From: an uncultured Tissierellia bacterium
GTDB lineage: Bacteria; Bacillota; Clostridia; Tissierellales; Peptoniphilaceae
NCBI GenBank assembly: GCA_902489375.1
Contig: CABTZP010000005.1
Location: 1 to 24,639 of the forward strand
DNA: 24,639 nt
Reading direction: 5' to 3'
The translations under genes and the position numbers were made by a program. Position 1 is the stretch's first letter, and every line of letters begins with the position of its first letter. This document shows, piece by piece, positions 1 to 8,286 of the stretch. Under the pieces are notes generated by a model. That model saw nothing but the letters and a program-made list of their open reading frames with translations, had not been told where the DNA came from and ran no database searches.

Positions 1-24
1 TTCAGACGTGTGCTCTTCCGATCT
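1..24. other. Illumina TruSeq adapter remnant (artefact)
   Basis: The first 24 bases match exactly the last 24 bases of the standard Illumina TruSeq read-2 adapter, ending in GCTCTTCCGATCT. They are not genomic. The polC reading frame can be extended back through them from a GTG at base 10, which would give a false start and five false N-terminal residues (MLFRS). Genomic sequence begins at base 25. Confidence 0.97.
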
Positions 25-2367
25 GGTTTTGTTGGCTCGAGACTTTTTAAAGCGGTATCGAGAAGATGGCCGAGAAAAGCCCTTTTGACTTTAGCCCAAA
101 AAGCTGATTTTATTACGGTTCAGCCGCCCTCCTTTGCTGAAAAAGCGATTTCTCTTGAGATGGCTTCGGATGAGCAGCAGTTTCAAGATTTTACGGAAAC
201 GTTAATCTCACTGGCCCAGGAGCTTTCCCTTCCCTGCTGCGCTGTGGGAATGCCAGAATATCTTGATCCAGGGGAAAGACGGGCGAGAAACATCCTTGTT
301 AATTATGAACGCAAAAAAGAATTCGATCGAAATGGACGCTATCAGCTAAAAACCACGGAAGAGATGCGGGAAGCCTTCTCCTTTTTGCCGGCCCATCTTG
401 TTGACGAGATTGTCATCAAGGGGCCAGAAAAAATCGCGGCATCTCTGGAACCCATTGTTCCCATTCCTCAGGGAACCTTTACCCCGAAAGTAGAAGGGGC
501 TGATGAGGAACTTAAAGCGCTCGTTTGGACGAATGCAAAAAAGGAGTATGGGGATCCTCTGCCAGAGAAAGTCAAGAAAAGATTGGATCGGGAACTCGGC
601 TCTATTATTTCAAACGGATATGCCCCCCTTTATGTGATTGCGGAAAGGCTCGTTAAAAAATCAAATGCGGATGGATATTTAGTTGGATCCCGCGGTTCGG
701 TCGGTTCCTCTTTTGTTGCGACAATGGCTGGAATTACGGAAGTGAACCCCATGGCTCCTCATTATGTCTGTCCCCATTGCCATTACAGTGAATTTGTCAA
801 AAATCCGCCCACTTTCTCAGGCTTTGATCTTCCGAAAAAAAACTGCCCGAAATGCAGCACCCCTTTAAAGCGAGATGGACACAGCATTCCCTTTGAGGTT
901 TTCTTAGGATTCGACGGAGATAAGGAGCCTGATATTGATCTGAATTTTGCCGGGGAATATATGTCAGATATTCACCAGTACACGGAGGTCCTTTTTGGAT
1001 CGGGAAAAGTGTTTCGGGCAGGGACCATTTCCGGCGTGCAGACGAAAACAGCTTATGGCTTTATTAAAAAGTACCTGGAAGCCCCTTATGCTTTAGAAGA
1101 AGATCTTTCGCTGAATGAAGGGCAGATCGCTTTTCTGCAAAAAACGATGGAGGGGACAAGAAGAACAACTGGACAGCACGCGGGCGGGCTAATCATCGTC
1201 CCCCAGGACATGGACATCTTTGATTTTTGCCCGATTCAGTATCCTGCAGACGATCTTAACTCCGCCGTGATTACTACCAACTTTTCCTATAAAGATCTGA
1301 GCGGCCATCTGTTAAAATTGGATGAGCTTGGCCACACCAGCCCGACTACCCTCCGCCAGCTGGAGGAGATGACCGGCATTGATCCTTTGAAAATTCCTTT
1401 TGACGATCCTAAGACCACCAGCCTTTTTACCTCCTCGAAAGCCCTTTCGGCCGAATTTTCTTATTCGAACCAGAATGATGGGGCCCTGGGTCTTCCGGAA
1501 TTTGGAACCAATTTTGTTCGCGGGATGCTCAAGGATACGAATCCGACGACCTTCGCGGAACTGATCCGAATCGCCGGTCTTTCTCATGGAACCGATGTTT
1601 GGCTCAATAACGCCAAGGATTTAATTGATCAGGGGACCATCCAGCTCACGGATGCCATTTGTACCCGGGACGATATTATGACCTATCTGCTTTCGATGGG
1701 CATGGAAAAATTAGATTCCTTTACCACAATGGAAAAGGTTAGAAAGGGCCAGGGTCTTCCTGAAGGGATGGAAGAGAAAATGAAGGCCTGTGGGGTGCCG
1801 AACTGGTATATCGAATCCTGCCGAAAAATCCAATATATGTTTCCTCGTGCCCATGCCGCGGCCTATGTGATGATGTCCTACCGCATCGCCTGGTTTAAGG
1901 TGCACCGGCCGGCGGCCTTCTATGCCAGCTTTTACAGCCAAAGAATCAGCGATTTTTCAACACGCCTTCTTTGCAGGGACCTTGGGGATTGCCAGCAGCT
2001 TTTAAATGACCTCAAAACGCAGGGAGATAAAGATAATGAGGGAAAAATCAGTTTATTAGAAGTCATTGAAGAGATGTATGCAAGGGATTATTCCTTTGCA
2101 CCGGTTGATTTAATGACCTCTCAGGCATCCAGCTTTACCATTTTGGATGAAAAAAAGGTTTTGCCTCCGTTTTCAGCTTTAGACAATGTTTCCGAGGCTA
2201 ATGCAATGGCCATTGTCGAGGAAAGAAATAAGGGGGAATTCATCTCCCAAAGTGATTTTCAAAAAAGGACCGGATGCAATCGATCGGCTATGGAATCCTT
2301 ACGGCAGTACGGCTTGTTAGACCCCTATCCCGAAACCAATCAATTGTCATTTTTAAAGGGTTTTTGA
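25..2367 (+). CDS. polC: DNA polymerase III PolC-type alpha subunit, 3' part only
   Basis: Replicative DNA polymerase of Bacillota, synthesising DNA at the fork with the beta clamp. About 780 of the roughly 1,400 residues usual for PolC are present; the OB, exonuclease and N-terminal PHP parts lie off the contig. Visible in order: the C-terminal part of the PHP domain (to about residue 110), GSRGSVGSSFVA, a zinc site with paired CPHC and CPKC, the catalytic motif PDIDLNF, RTTGQHAGG, GLSHGTDVW and FPRAHAAAYV. The C-terminus is NQLSFLKGF, a variant of the clamp-binding QLSLF end. The usual PHP motif GDVHYL reads GMPEYL here (bases 247-264), so two expected metal ligands are altered. There is no native start; the gene is cut by the contig edge. 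Identity is certain from full-length colinearity with the family as I know it. Confidence 0.97.
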   Translation, partial: GFVGSRLFKAVSRRWPRKALLTLAQKADFITVQPPSFAEKAISLEMASDEQQFQDFTETLISLAQELSLPCCAVGMPEYLDPGERRARNILVNYERKKEFDRNGRYQLKTTEEMREAFSFLPAHLVDEIVIKGPEKIAASLEPIVPIPQGTFTPKVEGADEELKALVWTNAKKEYGDPLPEKVKKRLDRELGSIISNGYAPLYVIAERLVKKSNADGYLVGSRGSVGSSFVATMAGITEVNPMAPHYVCPHCHYSEFVKNPPTFSGFDLPKKNCPKCSTPLKRDGHSIPFEVFLGFDGDKEPDIDLNFAGEYMSDIHQYTEVLFGSGKVFRAGTISGVQTKTAYGFIKKYLEAPYALEEDLSLNEGQIAFLQKTMEGTRRTTGQHAGGLIIVPQDMDIFDFCPIQYPADDLNSAVITTNFSYKDLSGHLLKLDELGHTSPTTLRQLEEMTGIDPLKIPFDDPKTTSLFTSSKALSAEFSYSNQNDGALGLPEFGTNFVRGMLKDTNPTTFAELIRIAGLSHGTDVWLNNAKDLIDQGTIQLTDAICTRDDIMTYLLSMGMEKLDSFTTMEKVRKGQGLPEGMEEKMKACGVPNWYIESCRKIQYMFPRAHAAAYVMMSYRIAWFKVHRPAAFYASFYSQRISDFSTRLLCRDLGDCQQLLNDLKTQGDKDNEGKISLLEVIEEMYARDYSFAPVDLMTSQASSFTILDEKKVLPPFSALDNVSEANAMAIVEERNKGEFISQSDFQKRTGCNRSAMESLRQYGLLDPYPETNQLSFLKGF

Positions 2368-2387
2368 TGGCAATGGATCGCAATTTG

Positions 2388-2396
2388 TGTTATCAT
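2388..2396 (+). promoter_or_regulatory. Candidate extended -10 promoter for the rimP operon
   Basis: TGTTATCAT is a TGn-extended -10 element just after the polC stop. No convincing -35 box is seen. Transcription would begin near base 2403, upstream of the terminator hairpin at 2424-2454. Inferred from motif and position only. Confidence 0.4.
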
Positions 2397-2423
2397 TACA
2401 AATGTTAGAAAGAGCTTCGAAGT

Positions 2424-2454
2424 ACAAGAGCGGTTTTACCGCTCTTGTTTTTTT
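2424..2454 (+). terminator. Intrinsic terminator / attenuator in the rimP leader
   Basis: A perfect 11-bp inverted repeat, ACAAGAGCGGT and ACCGCTCTTGT, has a 3-base loop and is followed by a run of T ending at 2454. The very next base starts AAGGAGG (2455-2461), the rimP ribosome binding site. Every transcript reaching rimP must therefore pass this terminator. The hexamer AAGAGC occurs both in the 5' arm (2426-2431) and upstream (2410-2415), so an alternative pairing with GCTCTT (2441-2446) could act as antiterminator. It may also end polC transcription. Confidence 0.85.
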
Positions 2455-2467
2455 AAGGAGGAGATAT

Positions 2468-2941
2468 TTGAACAAAAAAGAGCTACAGGCGCTCAAAGAT
2501 CAGTTAGAAGGAAAAGTTGAGGAAGTCGGTTTTGAAATTTTGGATCTGGAGTTTTTCCAGAGCGGAAAAGACCGGATCTTGCGCTTCTATATTTATCGGC
2601 CGGAAGGAGTGGGGATTGATGAGTGTGAAAAGGTCTCCCAAGTCCTCAGTCCGCTTTTGGATCAGCTGGATCCCATCTCTTCGTCTTATCTTCTGGAAGT
2701 CTCTTCTCCCGACCTTTCTCGCCCAATGAAAACGGACAGGGAATTTCAAATTCGCCTGGGGGAGGATCTGGAATTTACATTCTATAGTAAATTCCAGGGA
2801 AAAAAGCAATGGATTGCCAGGCTAATCGACTTTGATCAGGAAAAATTCCACGTGAAAATTACGAATAGTAAGGGAAATGAAGAAGAACAGGTTTTTGACC
2901 GTTCGAAGGTTGCCTCGGTCAAGCCTGCGCTGATCTTTTAG
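2468..2941 (+). CDS. rimP: Ribosome maturation factor RimP
   Basis: Helps assemble the 30S subunit. The product is 157 residues, usual for the family. The N-terminal domain carries GFEILDLEF and the conserved region LEVSSPDLSRPM (the family commonly has SSPGLxRPL), followed by an SH3-like C-terminal domain ending VASVKPALIF. I choose the TTG at 2468 because AAGGAGG lies 6 bases before it. The frame is open back to 2387, but that extension would be coded by the terminator hairpin and adds 27 residues unlike RimP. First gene of the rimP-nusA-rnpM-infB-rbfA operon. nusA follows after 8 bases, with its ribosome binding site directly after the rimP stop. Confidence 0.93.
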   Translation: MNKKELQALKDQLEGKVEEVGFEILDLEFFQSGKDRILRFYIYRPEGVGIDECEKVSQVLSPLLDQLDPISSSYLLEVSSPDLSRPMKTDREFQIRLGEDLEFTFYSKFQGKKQWIARLIDFDQEKFHVKITNSKGNEEEQVFDRSKVASVKPALIF

Positions 2942-2949
2942 GAGGAATT

Positions 2950-4122
2950 ATGAATCAAGAATTACTAGGCGCGTTAGACGACCTGGAAGCTTCGAAAGGG
3001 GTTTCAAAAGAAGTGATTTTGGACGCCCTGGAAAAAGCGCTGGAAAAGTCCTACGAGAAAAATTTTGATGACCATACCAATGTCGAAGTTCATGTTGACC
3101 GGGAAAATGGAGAAATTCGAGTTTTTGCGGTAAAAACCGTGGTTGAAAAGGTCAGTGACCCCTGTCGGGAAATCAGTCTGGAAGAAGCCCGACAAAGAGA
3201 CGTCGATCTTTCTTTAGAGGATGAGCTCCGGGTTGAGGTGAAGCCCGAAAACTTTGGAAGAGTTGCCGCCCAGACAGCGAGAAATATCATCATCCAAAAG
3301 CTTCATGACGCGGAAAGACAAAATGTATACGATGATTATATTGATCGGGTTCGCGATATGATCACTGGTACGGTGCAAAGAGTCGATCTCCATCATGTTT
3401 ATATTAATTTAGGCCGGGCCGAAGGAATAATCCCACCCAGAGAACAAATCCCCGGAGAACATCTTAAGCAGGGAGATCGGGTCAAGCTTTACGTCATGGA
3501 CGTGCGTAATGCAAGTAAAGGCGCACAGATCCTTCTCTCCCGGGCACATGCTGATCTGGTGACCCGGCTTTTTGAGCAGGAAGTGCCGGAAATTGCCGAG
3601 GGTGTGGTCGAGATTTATTCCGTTGCCCGAGAAGCGGGTTCCCGGTCAAAAATCGCGGTTTATTCAAACGAACCGGACGTGGATCCGATTGGAGCCTGTG
3701 TGGGATATAAGGGATCAAGGGTAAATATAATAGTTGATGAACTGCGAGGCGAAAAGATGGATATTACCATCTATGACAAAGATCCAAAGGTCTTTATTTC
3801 GAACGCGCTGAGCCCGGCCATGGTCAATAATGTCATTACCAATATCCCCGAAAAATCCTCGTATGTGATTGTCCCGGATGATCAGCTTTCCCTAGCTATT
3901 GGAAGAGAAGGACAAAATGTTCGCCTGGCCGCTCGGCTGACTGGATGGAAAATTGATATCAAAGGGGAAAGCGAATACCTTAAAAATCCAGAATTTTATG
4001 ACGCATATGAAATTTCTGGAGCGGAAAAATCCCGTCAAACGGATGAACAGGACGGTAAAGATCCTTCCGGCCAGAAAGAGACTTTCGGGGAAGAAGAACA
4101 GGAAGCGGAAGATCAGGAATAG
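2950..4122 (+). CDS. nusA: Transcription termination/antitermination protein NusA
   Basis: Binds RNA polymerase and nascent RNA to modulate pausing, termination and antitermination. The 390 residues comprise an N-terminal RNAP-binding domain (about 1-125), an S1 domain (about 135-200; GTVQRVDLHHVYINLG), KH1 with GACVGYKGSRV (about 240) and KH2 with AIGREGQNVRLAARLTGW (about 320). The tail is acidic and Glu/Gln-rich. There is no C-terminal AR repeat, as is usual in Bacillota. The ATG has TAGGAGGAATT in front. NusA strengthens weak intrinsic terminators, and its operon starts with one (2424-2454), which fits feedback control; that link is inference. Confidence 0.97.
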   Translation: MNQELLGALDDLEASKGVSKEVILDALEKALEKSYEKNFDDHTNVEVHVDRENGEIRVFAVKTVVEKVSDPCREISLEEARQRDVDLSLEDELRVEVKPENFGRVAAQTARNIIIQKLHDAERQNVYDDYIDRVRDMITGTVQRVDLHHVYINLGRAEGIIPPREQIPGEHLKQGDRVKLYVMDVRNASKGAQILLSRAHADLVTRLFEQEVPEIAEGVVEIYSVAREAGSRSKIAVYSNEPDVDPIGACVGYKGSRVNIIVDELRGEKMDITIYDKDPKVFISNALSPAMVNNVITNIPEKSSYVIVPDDQLSLAIGREGQNVRLAARLTGWKIDIKGESEYLKNPEFYDAYEISGAEKSRQTDEQDGKDPSGQKETFGEEEQEAEDQE

Positions 4123-4127
4123 AATCC

Positions 4128-4385
4128 ATGAAAAAGATACCGGTGCGAAAATGTGTAGCCTGCAATGAACGGAAAAATAAGAATGAGCTCATCCGTATCG
4201 TAAAAGGGGAAGACGGATCACTGATCATCGATGAGAGCGGAAAAGCCAATGGCCGTGGCGCCTATCTATGTAAAGATCCGGCCTGCATTGAAAAAGCGAA
4301 AAAGTCAGGAAGGTTAAAAACCATCCTGAAGGCTGCCGTCTCAGAAGATTTTTATGAGGAGCTTATGAACTATGTAGAAGAATAG
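4128..4385 (+). CDS. rnpM: RNase P modulator RnpM (YlxR, DUF448)
   Basis: Small basic RNA-binding protein of 85 residues. The family, long called YlxR, has been reported to bind and modulate RNase P in Bacillus. Visible marks are the N-terminal VRKCVACNERK with two cysteines (C9 and C12), RIVKGEDG, and the hallmark GRGAYLC (about residues 42-48). It sits 5 bases after nusA with only a weak ribosome binding site (AGGAAT), suggesting coupling to nusA translation. In many Bacillota the L7Ae-like ylxQ comes next; here infB follows after 9 bases, so ylxQ is absent from this spot. Confidence 0.93.
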   Translation: MKKIPVRKCVACNERKNKNELIRIVKGEDGSLIIDESGKANGRGAYLCKDPACIEKAKKSGRLKTILKAAVSEDFYEELMNYVEE

Positions 4386-4394
4386 AGGTGCTGG

Positions 4395-6791
4395 ATGAGG
4401 GTTTATGAATTAGCAAAAGAGTTAAATGTATCGACAAAGGCGTTAAGACAGCTGTTAAAAAAGCGGTTTGGGCTGAGCTATCCATCACATATGTCGGGCA
4501 TTGAAGATGAAGATGTGAAGAAAGTAAGAGACTATTATTCAAAGAGGGAAGAAAAATTGACTGAAAATAAAAATGAAAAAAACGCCTCGCCTTCTTTAAA
4601 GGAGGATGTTCAAAAAGCAGGCGCCAAAGAAAAAGCAGGAGAAAAACAAACCAATCCCGCGAAGCCTAGTCATTCTTCCCTTGAAAAGACGAAAGCGGGA
4701 AGCGATCAAAAACCTTCTCCTTCCAGGCGAAATAAGACAAATCATCAGCAAAAAAAAGAAGGAAACGCTCAACACACCAAAGTGAAAAGGCCTTATCCCG
4801 AAGACGAATCGGAAGATGAGAATTCACAAAAGAAAAGGCGCCTAGAGCACAAGGCCCGTCATCCCAAGGATCTTTTTGACGAAGAAGAAGACCAGGGCAA
4901 AAAGCACAAAACCAATAAGCCGGCAGGAAAAAAGCCGAATAAAAACTCAAATAAAGCGCGGGGACAGGTCAAGTCGCAGCCTGCTAAGATCCAGGAAGAA
5001 GCGCCAGATGATGATTTTAATGCCATCGTTGAAATTCCTGAAGAAATTACCGTGGGCGATTTTGCCAAAGCGATTCACAAAAATGCGATGGATGTGATCA
5101 CCGCTCTGATCAAGTTGGGGGTGATGGCTGGATTAAATGAGTCCATCACCTTTGATACGGCGGAAAAGGTGGCAGAATCTTTTGGCGTTTTGATTATGAA
5201 GCCAGAAAAGAAAAATTCTGATGAAATTTTTGACCAGCTGGATTATGAAGACGATCCAAAAGACTTAAAACCCCGGCCGCCCGTGGTCACCGTGATGGGT
5301 CATGTTGACCATGGCAAGACCTCACTTTTGGATAAAATCCGGGAAACCTCTGTGACGCGAGGAGAAGCTGGCGGTATTACCCAGCACATTGGCGCTTCGG
5401 TTGCCCGAATTGATGGGAAAACCATCACCTTTGTGGATACCCCCGGACACAAGGCCTTTACTGAAATGAGAGCCCGTGGTGCGGAAATCACCGATATTGT
5501 CATTTTGGTTGTCGCCGCAGACGATGGGGTAATGCCACAGACCATTGAAGCCATCAGCCATGCTAAAGCGGCTCAAGTTCCGATTGTTGTTGCCATTAAT
5601 AAAATCGATCGCTATGGAGCGAATCCAGAAAGAGTGATGCAGGAACTGATGGAGCATGGGCTGGTACCTGAGCAGTACGGGGGCGATACGATTATGGTTC
5701 CTGTTTCAGCGAAAACCGGCGAGGGTGTCGAAGAACTTTTGACCAATGTTCTGATTTTAGCGGAAGTTCTTGAATTAAAAGCCAATCCTAAGCGGCCGGC
5801 CGTGGGCGTTGTGATCGAGTCTCAGCTGGAAAAAGGCATGGGTCCGACGGCGTCAATCGTGGTTCAGAAGGGCACATTGACAAATGACGATTATATTGTT
5901 TCGGGTTATGTTTCCGGACATATCCGGGTGATGTTTGATGCCCGGGGAAGACAGCTGAAAAAAGCAGGGCCGTCAACGCCGGTTAAAATTACAGGCTTAA
6001 CGGATCTTCCCGAGGCAGGCGAGAAGATTTTTGCGGTAAAAGATGAAAAGATCGCCCGTGATTTTGCGGCCCAGGCTGGCGAGCGAGCTAGGGAACAAAA
6101 GCTGAATTCGACGACCCATGTCTCTTTGGATGATCTTCATATGAAAATATCAGAAGGTGGTCTCAAAGAACTCAACCTGATTGTAAAAACGGATGTTCAG
6201 GGAACCATTGACGCCCTGGCGGGTTCCTTGAAAAAGCTGGGCAATGAAGAAGTGAAAGTAAATATTATCCATTCTGCTGTTGGCGGGATCAGTGAGTCTG
6301 ATGTCATGCTGGCAGAAGCTTCTGATGCCATTATCATCGGTTTTAATGTTCGTCCTAACCAGGGCGCTTTGGCTCAGGCCAAACGGTCAAGCATTGATAT
6401 TCGAACCTACCGGGTGATTTACGAAGCCATTGAGGATATCGAAAACGCCATCGCCGGTATGCTTGAGCCAGAAATAAAAGAAGAAGTCCTGGGAAGAGCC
6501 GATGTTCAAGATACCTTCAAGGTTCCCAATGTCGGAACGGTTGCTGGAATCCATGTCACTTCCGGAAAAATGGTCCGGTCCGCAAAGGTCAGATTGATCC
6601 GAAATGATATCGTCATCCATGAAGGGGCGATTTCCTCCCTCAAGCGCTACAAAGATGATGTCCGGGAAGTTGCCAAAGGCTATGAGGGCGGCTTAGGCAT
6701 CGAAAATTACAACGACGTAAAAGTAGGGGATATTATCGAGTGTTACCATGAGGTTGAAGTTCAGGCAAAATCCCTAGGCCAGAACGCCTGA
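4395..6791 (+). CDS. infB: Translation initiation factor IF-2
   Basis: GTPase that brings initiator fMet-tRNA to the 30S subunit and promotes subunit joining. The 798 residues include an N-terminal IF2N helix bundle (MRVYELAKELNV), a long Lys/Glu/Asn-rich low-complexity linker (about 50-200) and a second IF2N-like segment (about 215-270). The G domain has G1 GHVDHGKT (302-309), G3 DTPGH (348-352) and G4 NKID (402-405). The EF-Tu-like domain II and the C-terminal domains follow, ending EIIECYHEVEV-like (read as DIIECYHEVEV). AGGTG lies before the ATG. rnpM is immediately upstream. A 66-base gap without an evident promoter separates it from rbfA. Confidence 0.97.
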   Translation: MRVYELAKELNVSTKALRQLLKKRFGLSYPSHMSGIEDEDVKKVRDYYSKREEKLTENKNEKNASPSLKEDVQKAGAKEKAGEKQTNPAKPSHSSLEKTKAGSDQKPSPSRRNKTNHQQKKEGNAQHTKVKRPYPEDESEDENSQKKRRLEHKARHPKDLFDEEEDQGKKHKTNKPAGKKPNKNSNKARGQVKSQPAKIQEEAPDDDFNAIVEIPEEITVGDFAKAIHKNAMDVITALIKLGVMAGLNESITFDTAEKVAESFGVLIMKPEKKNSDEIFDQLDYEDDPKDLKPRPPVVTVMGHVDHGKTSLLDKIRETSVTRGEAGGITQHIGASVARIDGKTITFVDTPGHKAFTEMRARGAEITDIVILVVAADDGVMPQTIEAISHAKAAQVPIVVAINKIDRYGANPERVMQELMEHGLVPEQYGGDTIMVPVSAKTGEGVEELLTNVLILAEVLELKANPKRPAVGVVIESQLEKGMGPTASIVVQKGTLTNDDYIVSGYVSGHIRVMFDARGRQLKKAGPSTPVKITGLTDLPEAGEKIFAVKDEKIARDFAAQAGERAREQKLNSTTHVSLDDLHMKISEGGLKELNLIVKTDVQGTIDALAGSLKKLGNEEVKVNIIHSAVGGISESDVMLAEASDAIIIGFNVRPNQGALAQAKRSSIDIRTYRVIYEAIEDIENAIAGMLEPEIKEEVLGRADVQDTFKVPNVGTVAGIHVTSGKMVRSAKVRLIRNDIVIHEGAISSLKRYKDDVREVAKGYEGGLGIENYNDVKVGDIIECYHEVEVQAKSLGQNA

Positions 6792-6857
6792 AAAATGGGT
6801 CAGAAGGATGTCATCTAATCCCTTACGGTAGAGAGAAGAAGGATAAGGAGCAAAGAA

Positions 6858-7292
6858 ATGAGAGAGAAAAGAAAGAACCGGGTTGGTCAGGAAATCAAAA
6901 AAGTCCTCTCATATGCTATTTCTTATAAGCTAAAGGATCCTCAAGTAAAGGAACTTACCTCGGTATCAGATGTTGATGTATCTCGAGACCTTTCCTATGC
7001 GGATATTTATGTTACGGTGATGGGAACGGAGTGGGAAAAAAAACAGACGATTGAAGCGCTGACAAAAGCCCGGGGCTTTTTAAAACATGAGCTTAGCCAG
7101 GAGGCGATCTTGCCTTCTATCCCTGAGCTGCGTTTCCATCTGGATCAATCGATTGACTATGGGATGCACATGGATGCCTTAATTGAAAAGGTAATCGCTC
7201 AGGATGAAAAAAATCAGGCGGATAGACAAAGAGGCCTGGAAGAGATCTCAGAAGACGGCAGATCCCATTTTTCAGGAGATGACCATGAATAA
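6858..7292 (+). CDS. rbfA: 30S ribosome-binding factor RbfA
   Basis: Binds the immature 30S subunit during late 16S rRNA maturation and is a cold-adaptation factor in studied species. 144 residues with a KH-like fold: an N-terminal basic helix (REKRKNRVGQEIKKVLS), DPQVKELTSVSDVDVSRDLSYADIYVTV in the core, and RFHLDQSIDYGMHMDALIEKV near the end. About 25 extra acidic/polar residues form the tail. AAGGAG precedes the ATG by 8 bases. The stop overlaps the start of nrnA by 8 bases (ATGAATAA), suggesting translational coupling. Confidence 0.95.
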   Translation: MREKRKNRVGQEIKKVLSYAISYKLKDPQVKELTSVSDVDVSRDLSYADIYVTVMGTEWEKKQTIEALTKARGFLKHELSQEAILPSIPELRFHLDQSIDYGMHMDALIEKVIAQDEKNQADRQRGLEEISEDGRSHFSGDDHE

Positions 7293-8286
7293 ACTCTGGC
7301 ATGAAATGGGAATGATTTTGCGAAAAGCGCAGACGATCGCCATTGCGGGACACGTTAACCCGGATGGAGACTGCATTGGAGCCATTAATGGTTTGGGGCT
7401 TTCACTGGAATCCATGGGTAAAGAAGTGGATCGGCTATGTGAGGAAAAACCCCGTCACCTTTCTTACATTCCCGGCGCGAGTACGATGGTTGAAGTCGAT
7501 CCCCAAAAAAAATATGACGTCTTTGTTCTCCTTGACCTAGGTGACCGTCCTCGGATGGGGAAGGCCAGCAGAGCGATGGATCGCGCTGATTTTTCGCTTA
7601 ATTTTGACCATCATCAGACCAACGAAAGGATCTGTCAGCTCAATAGCGTCATTAAAGACGCTTCATCCACCTGTGAAATTCTGGCTTCTTTTCTCCAGGA
7701 AGAAGACTTTCCCATTCCGAAAGAGGCGGCGACAGCCCTTTTTTCCGGTCTCATTACAGATTCCAATCGTTTTTTATATGATACGGCCAGGTCCCGGGCA
7801 ATGCGGATAGGCGCAGATCTGATCGATCTGGGCGCAGACGCTGATCTCGTTTACTTAAAAGAATACCAGGCGATTGAACCGGGCCTTTTTGCTTTTCAGG
7901 GTAAAGTTGTCTCAGAGGCTGAGTTTCTTCAGGGGGGAAGGGTTGCCCTAGCCAATGTCACCCAAGCCATGCTAAAGGAATATAAAATCTCTATGTCCGA
8001 GGCCGAAAGTGCAGTTGACGTGCTAAGAAATCTTAGTCAGGTCGAGGTTGCCGTCCTGGTGAAAAATATGACCGATGACCTTCAAAAAATCTCCTTCCGC
8101 TCCAAAGAATTTTTCAATGTTTCGGCTGTTGCGGAAAAATTTGGGGGCGGAGGCCATATTAAGGCAGCGGGAGCAAGCATTCAGGGGAAAAACGAGGATG
8201 TGTACAAACAAATGAAAGCCTTTTTCGAAGACCTCCCAGCGGACGCTTTCTACCCGGAAAAGCTGAATATCAAAGGAACTTGCTGA
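7285..8286 (+). CDS. nrnA: DHH/DHHA1 phosphoesterase, NrnA-like nanoRNase / pAp phosphatase
   Basis: Degrades very short oligoribonucleotides and, in several homologues, dephosphorylates pAp; some related proteins cleave cyclic dinucleotides or pNpN. The 333 residues carry the metal motifs H23-x-N-P-D27-x-D29, D84 in LLDLGD, and D108-H109-H110, then a C-terminal DHHA1 domain with FGGGGHIKAAGAS. I choose the ATG at 7285 because AGGAGAT (7274-7280) is well placed. The frame is open upstream to 7204, but that stretch lies inside rbfA. Exact substrate cannot be read from sequence. Its place between rbfA and truB is a common Bacillota arrangement. Confidence 0.93.
   Translation: MNKLWHEMGMILRKAQTIAIAGHVNPDGDCIGAINGLGLSLESMGKEVDRLCEEKPRHLSYIPGASTMVEVDPQKKYDVFVLLDLGDRPRMGKASRAMDRADFSLNFDHHQTNERICQLNSVIKDASSTCEILASFLQEEDFPIPKEAATALFSGLITDSNRFLYDTARSRAMRIGADLIDLGADADLVYLKEYQAIEPGLFAFQGKVVSEAEFLQGGRVALANVTQAMLKEYKISMSEAESAVDVLRNLSQVEVAVLVKNMTDDLQKISFRSKEFFNVSAVAEKFGGGGHIKAAGASIQGKNEDVYKQMKAFFEDLPADAFYPEKLNIKGTC

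Noticed and set aside
2387..2467. Longer RimP start at a TTG 27 codons upstream
   Set aside because: The extra residues are coded by the terminator hairpin, do not resemble RimP, and the proper ribosome binding site lies just before base 2468.
7204..7284. Longer NrnA start inside rbfA
   Set aside because: No ribosome binding site in the right place, and NrnA proteins normally start close to the GHVNPDGD motif; AGGAGAT marks the ATG at 7285.
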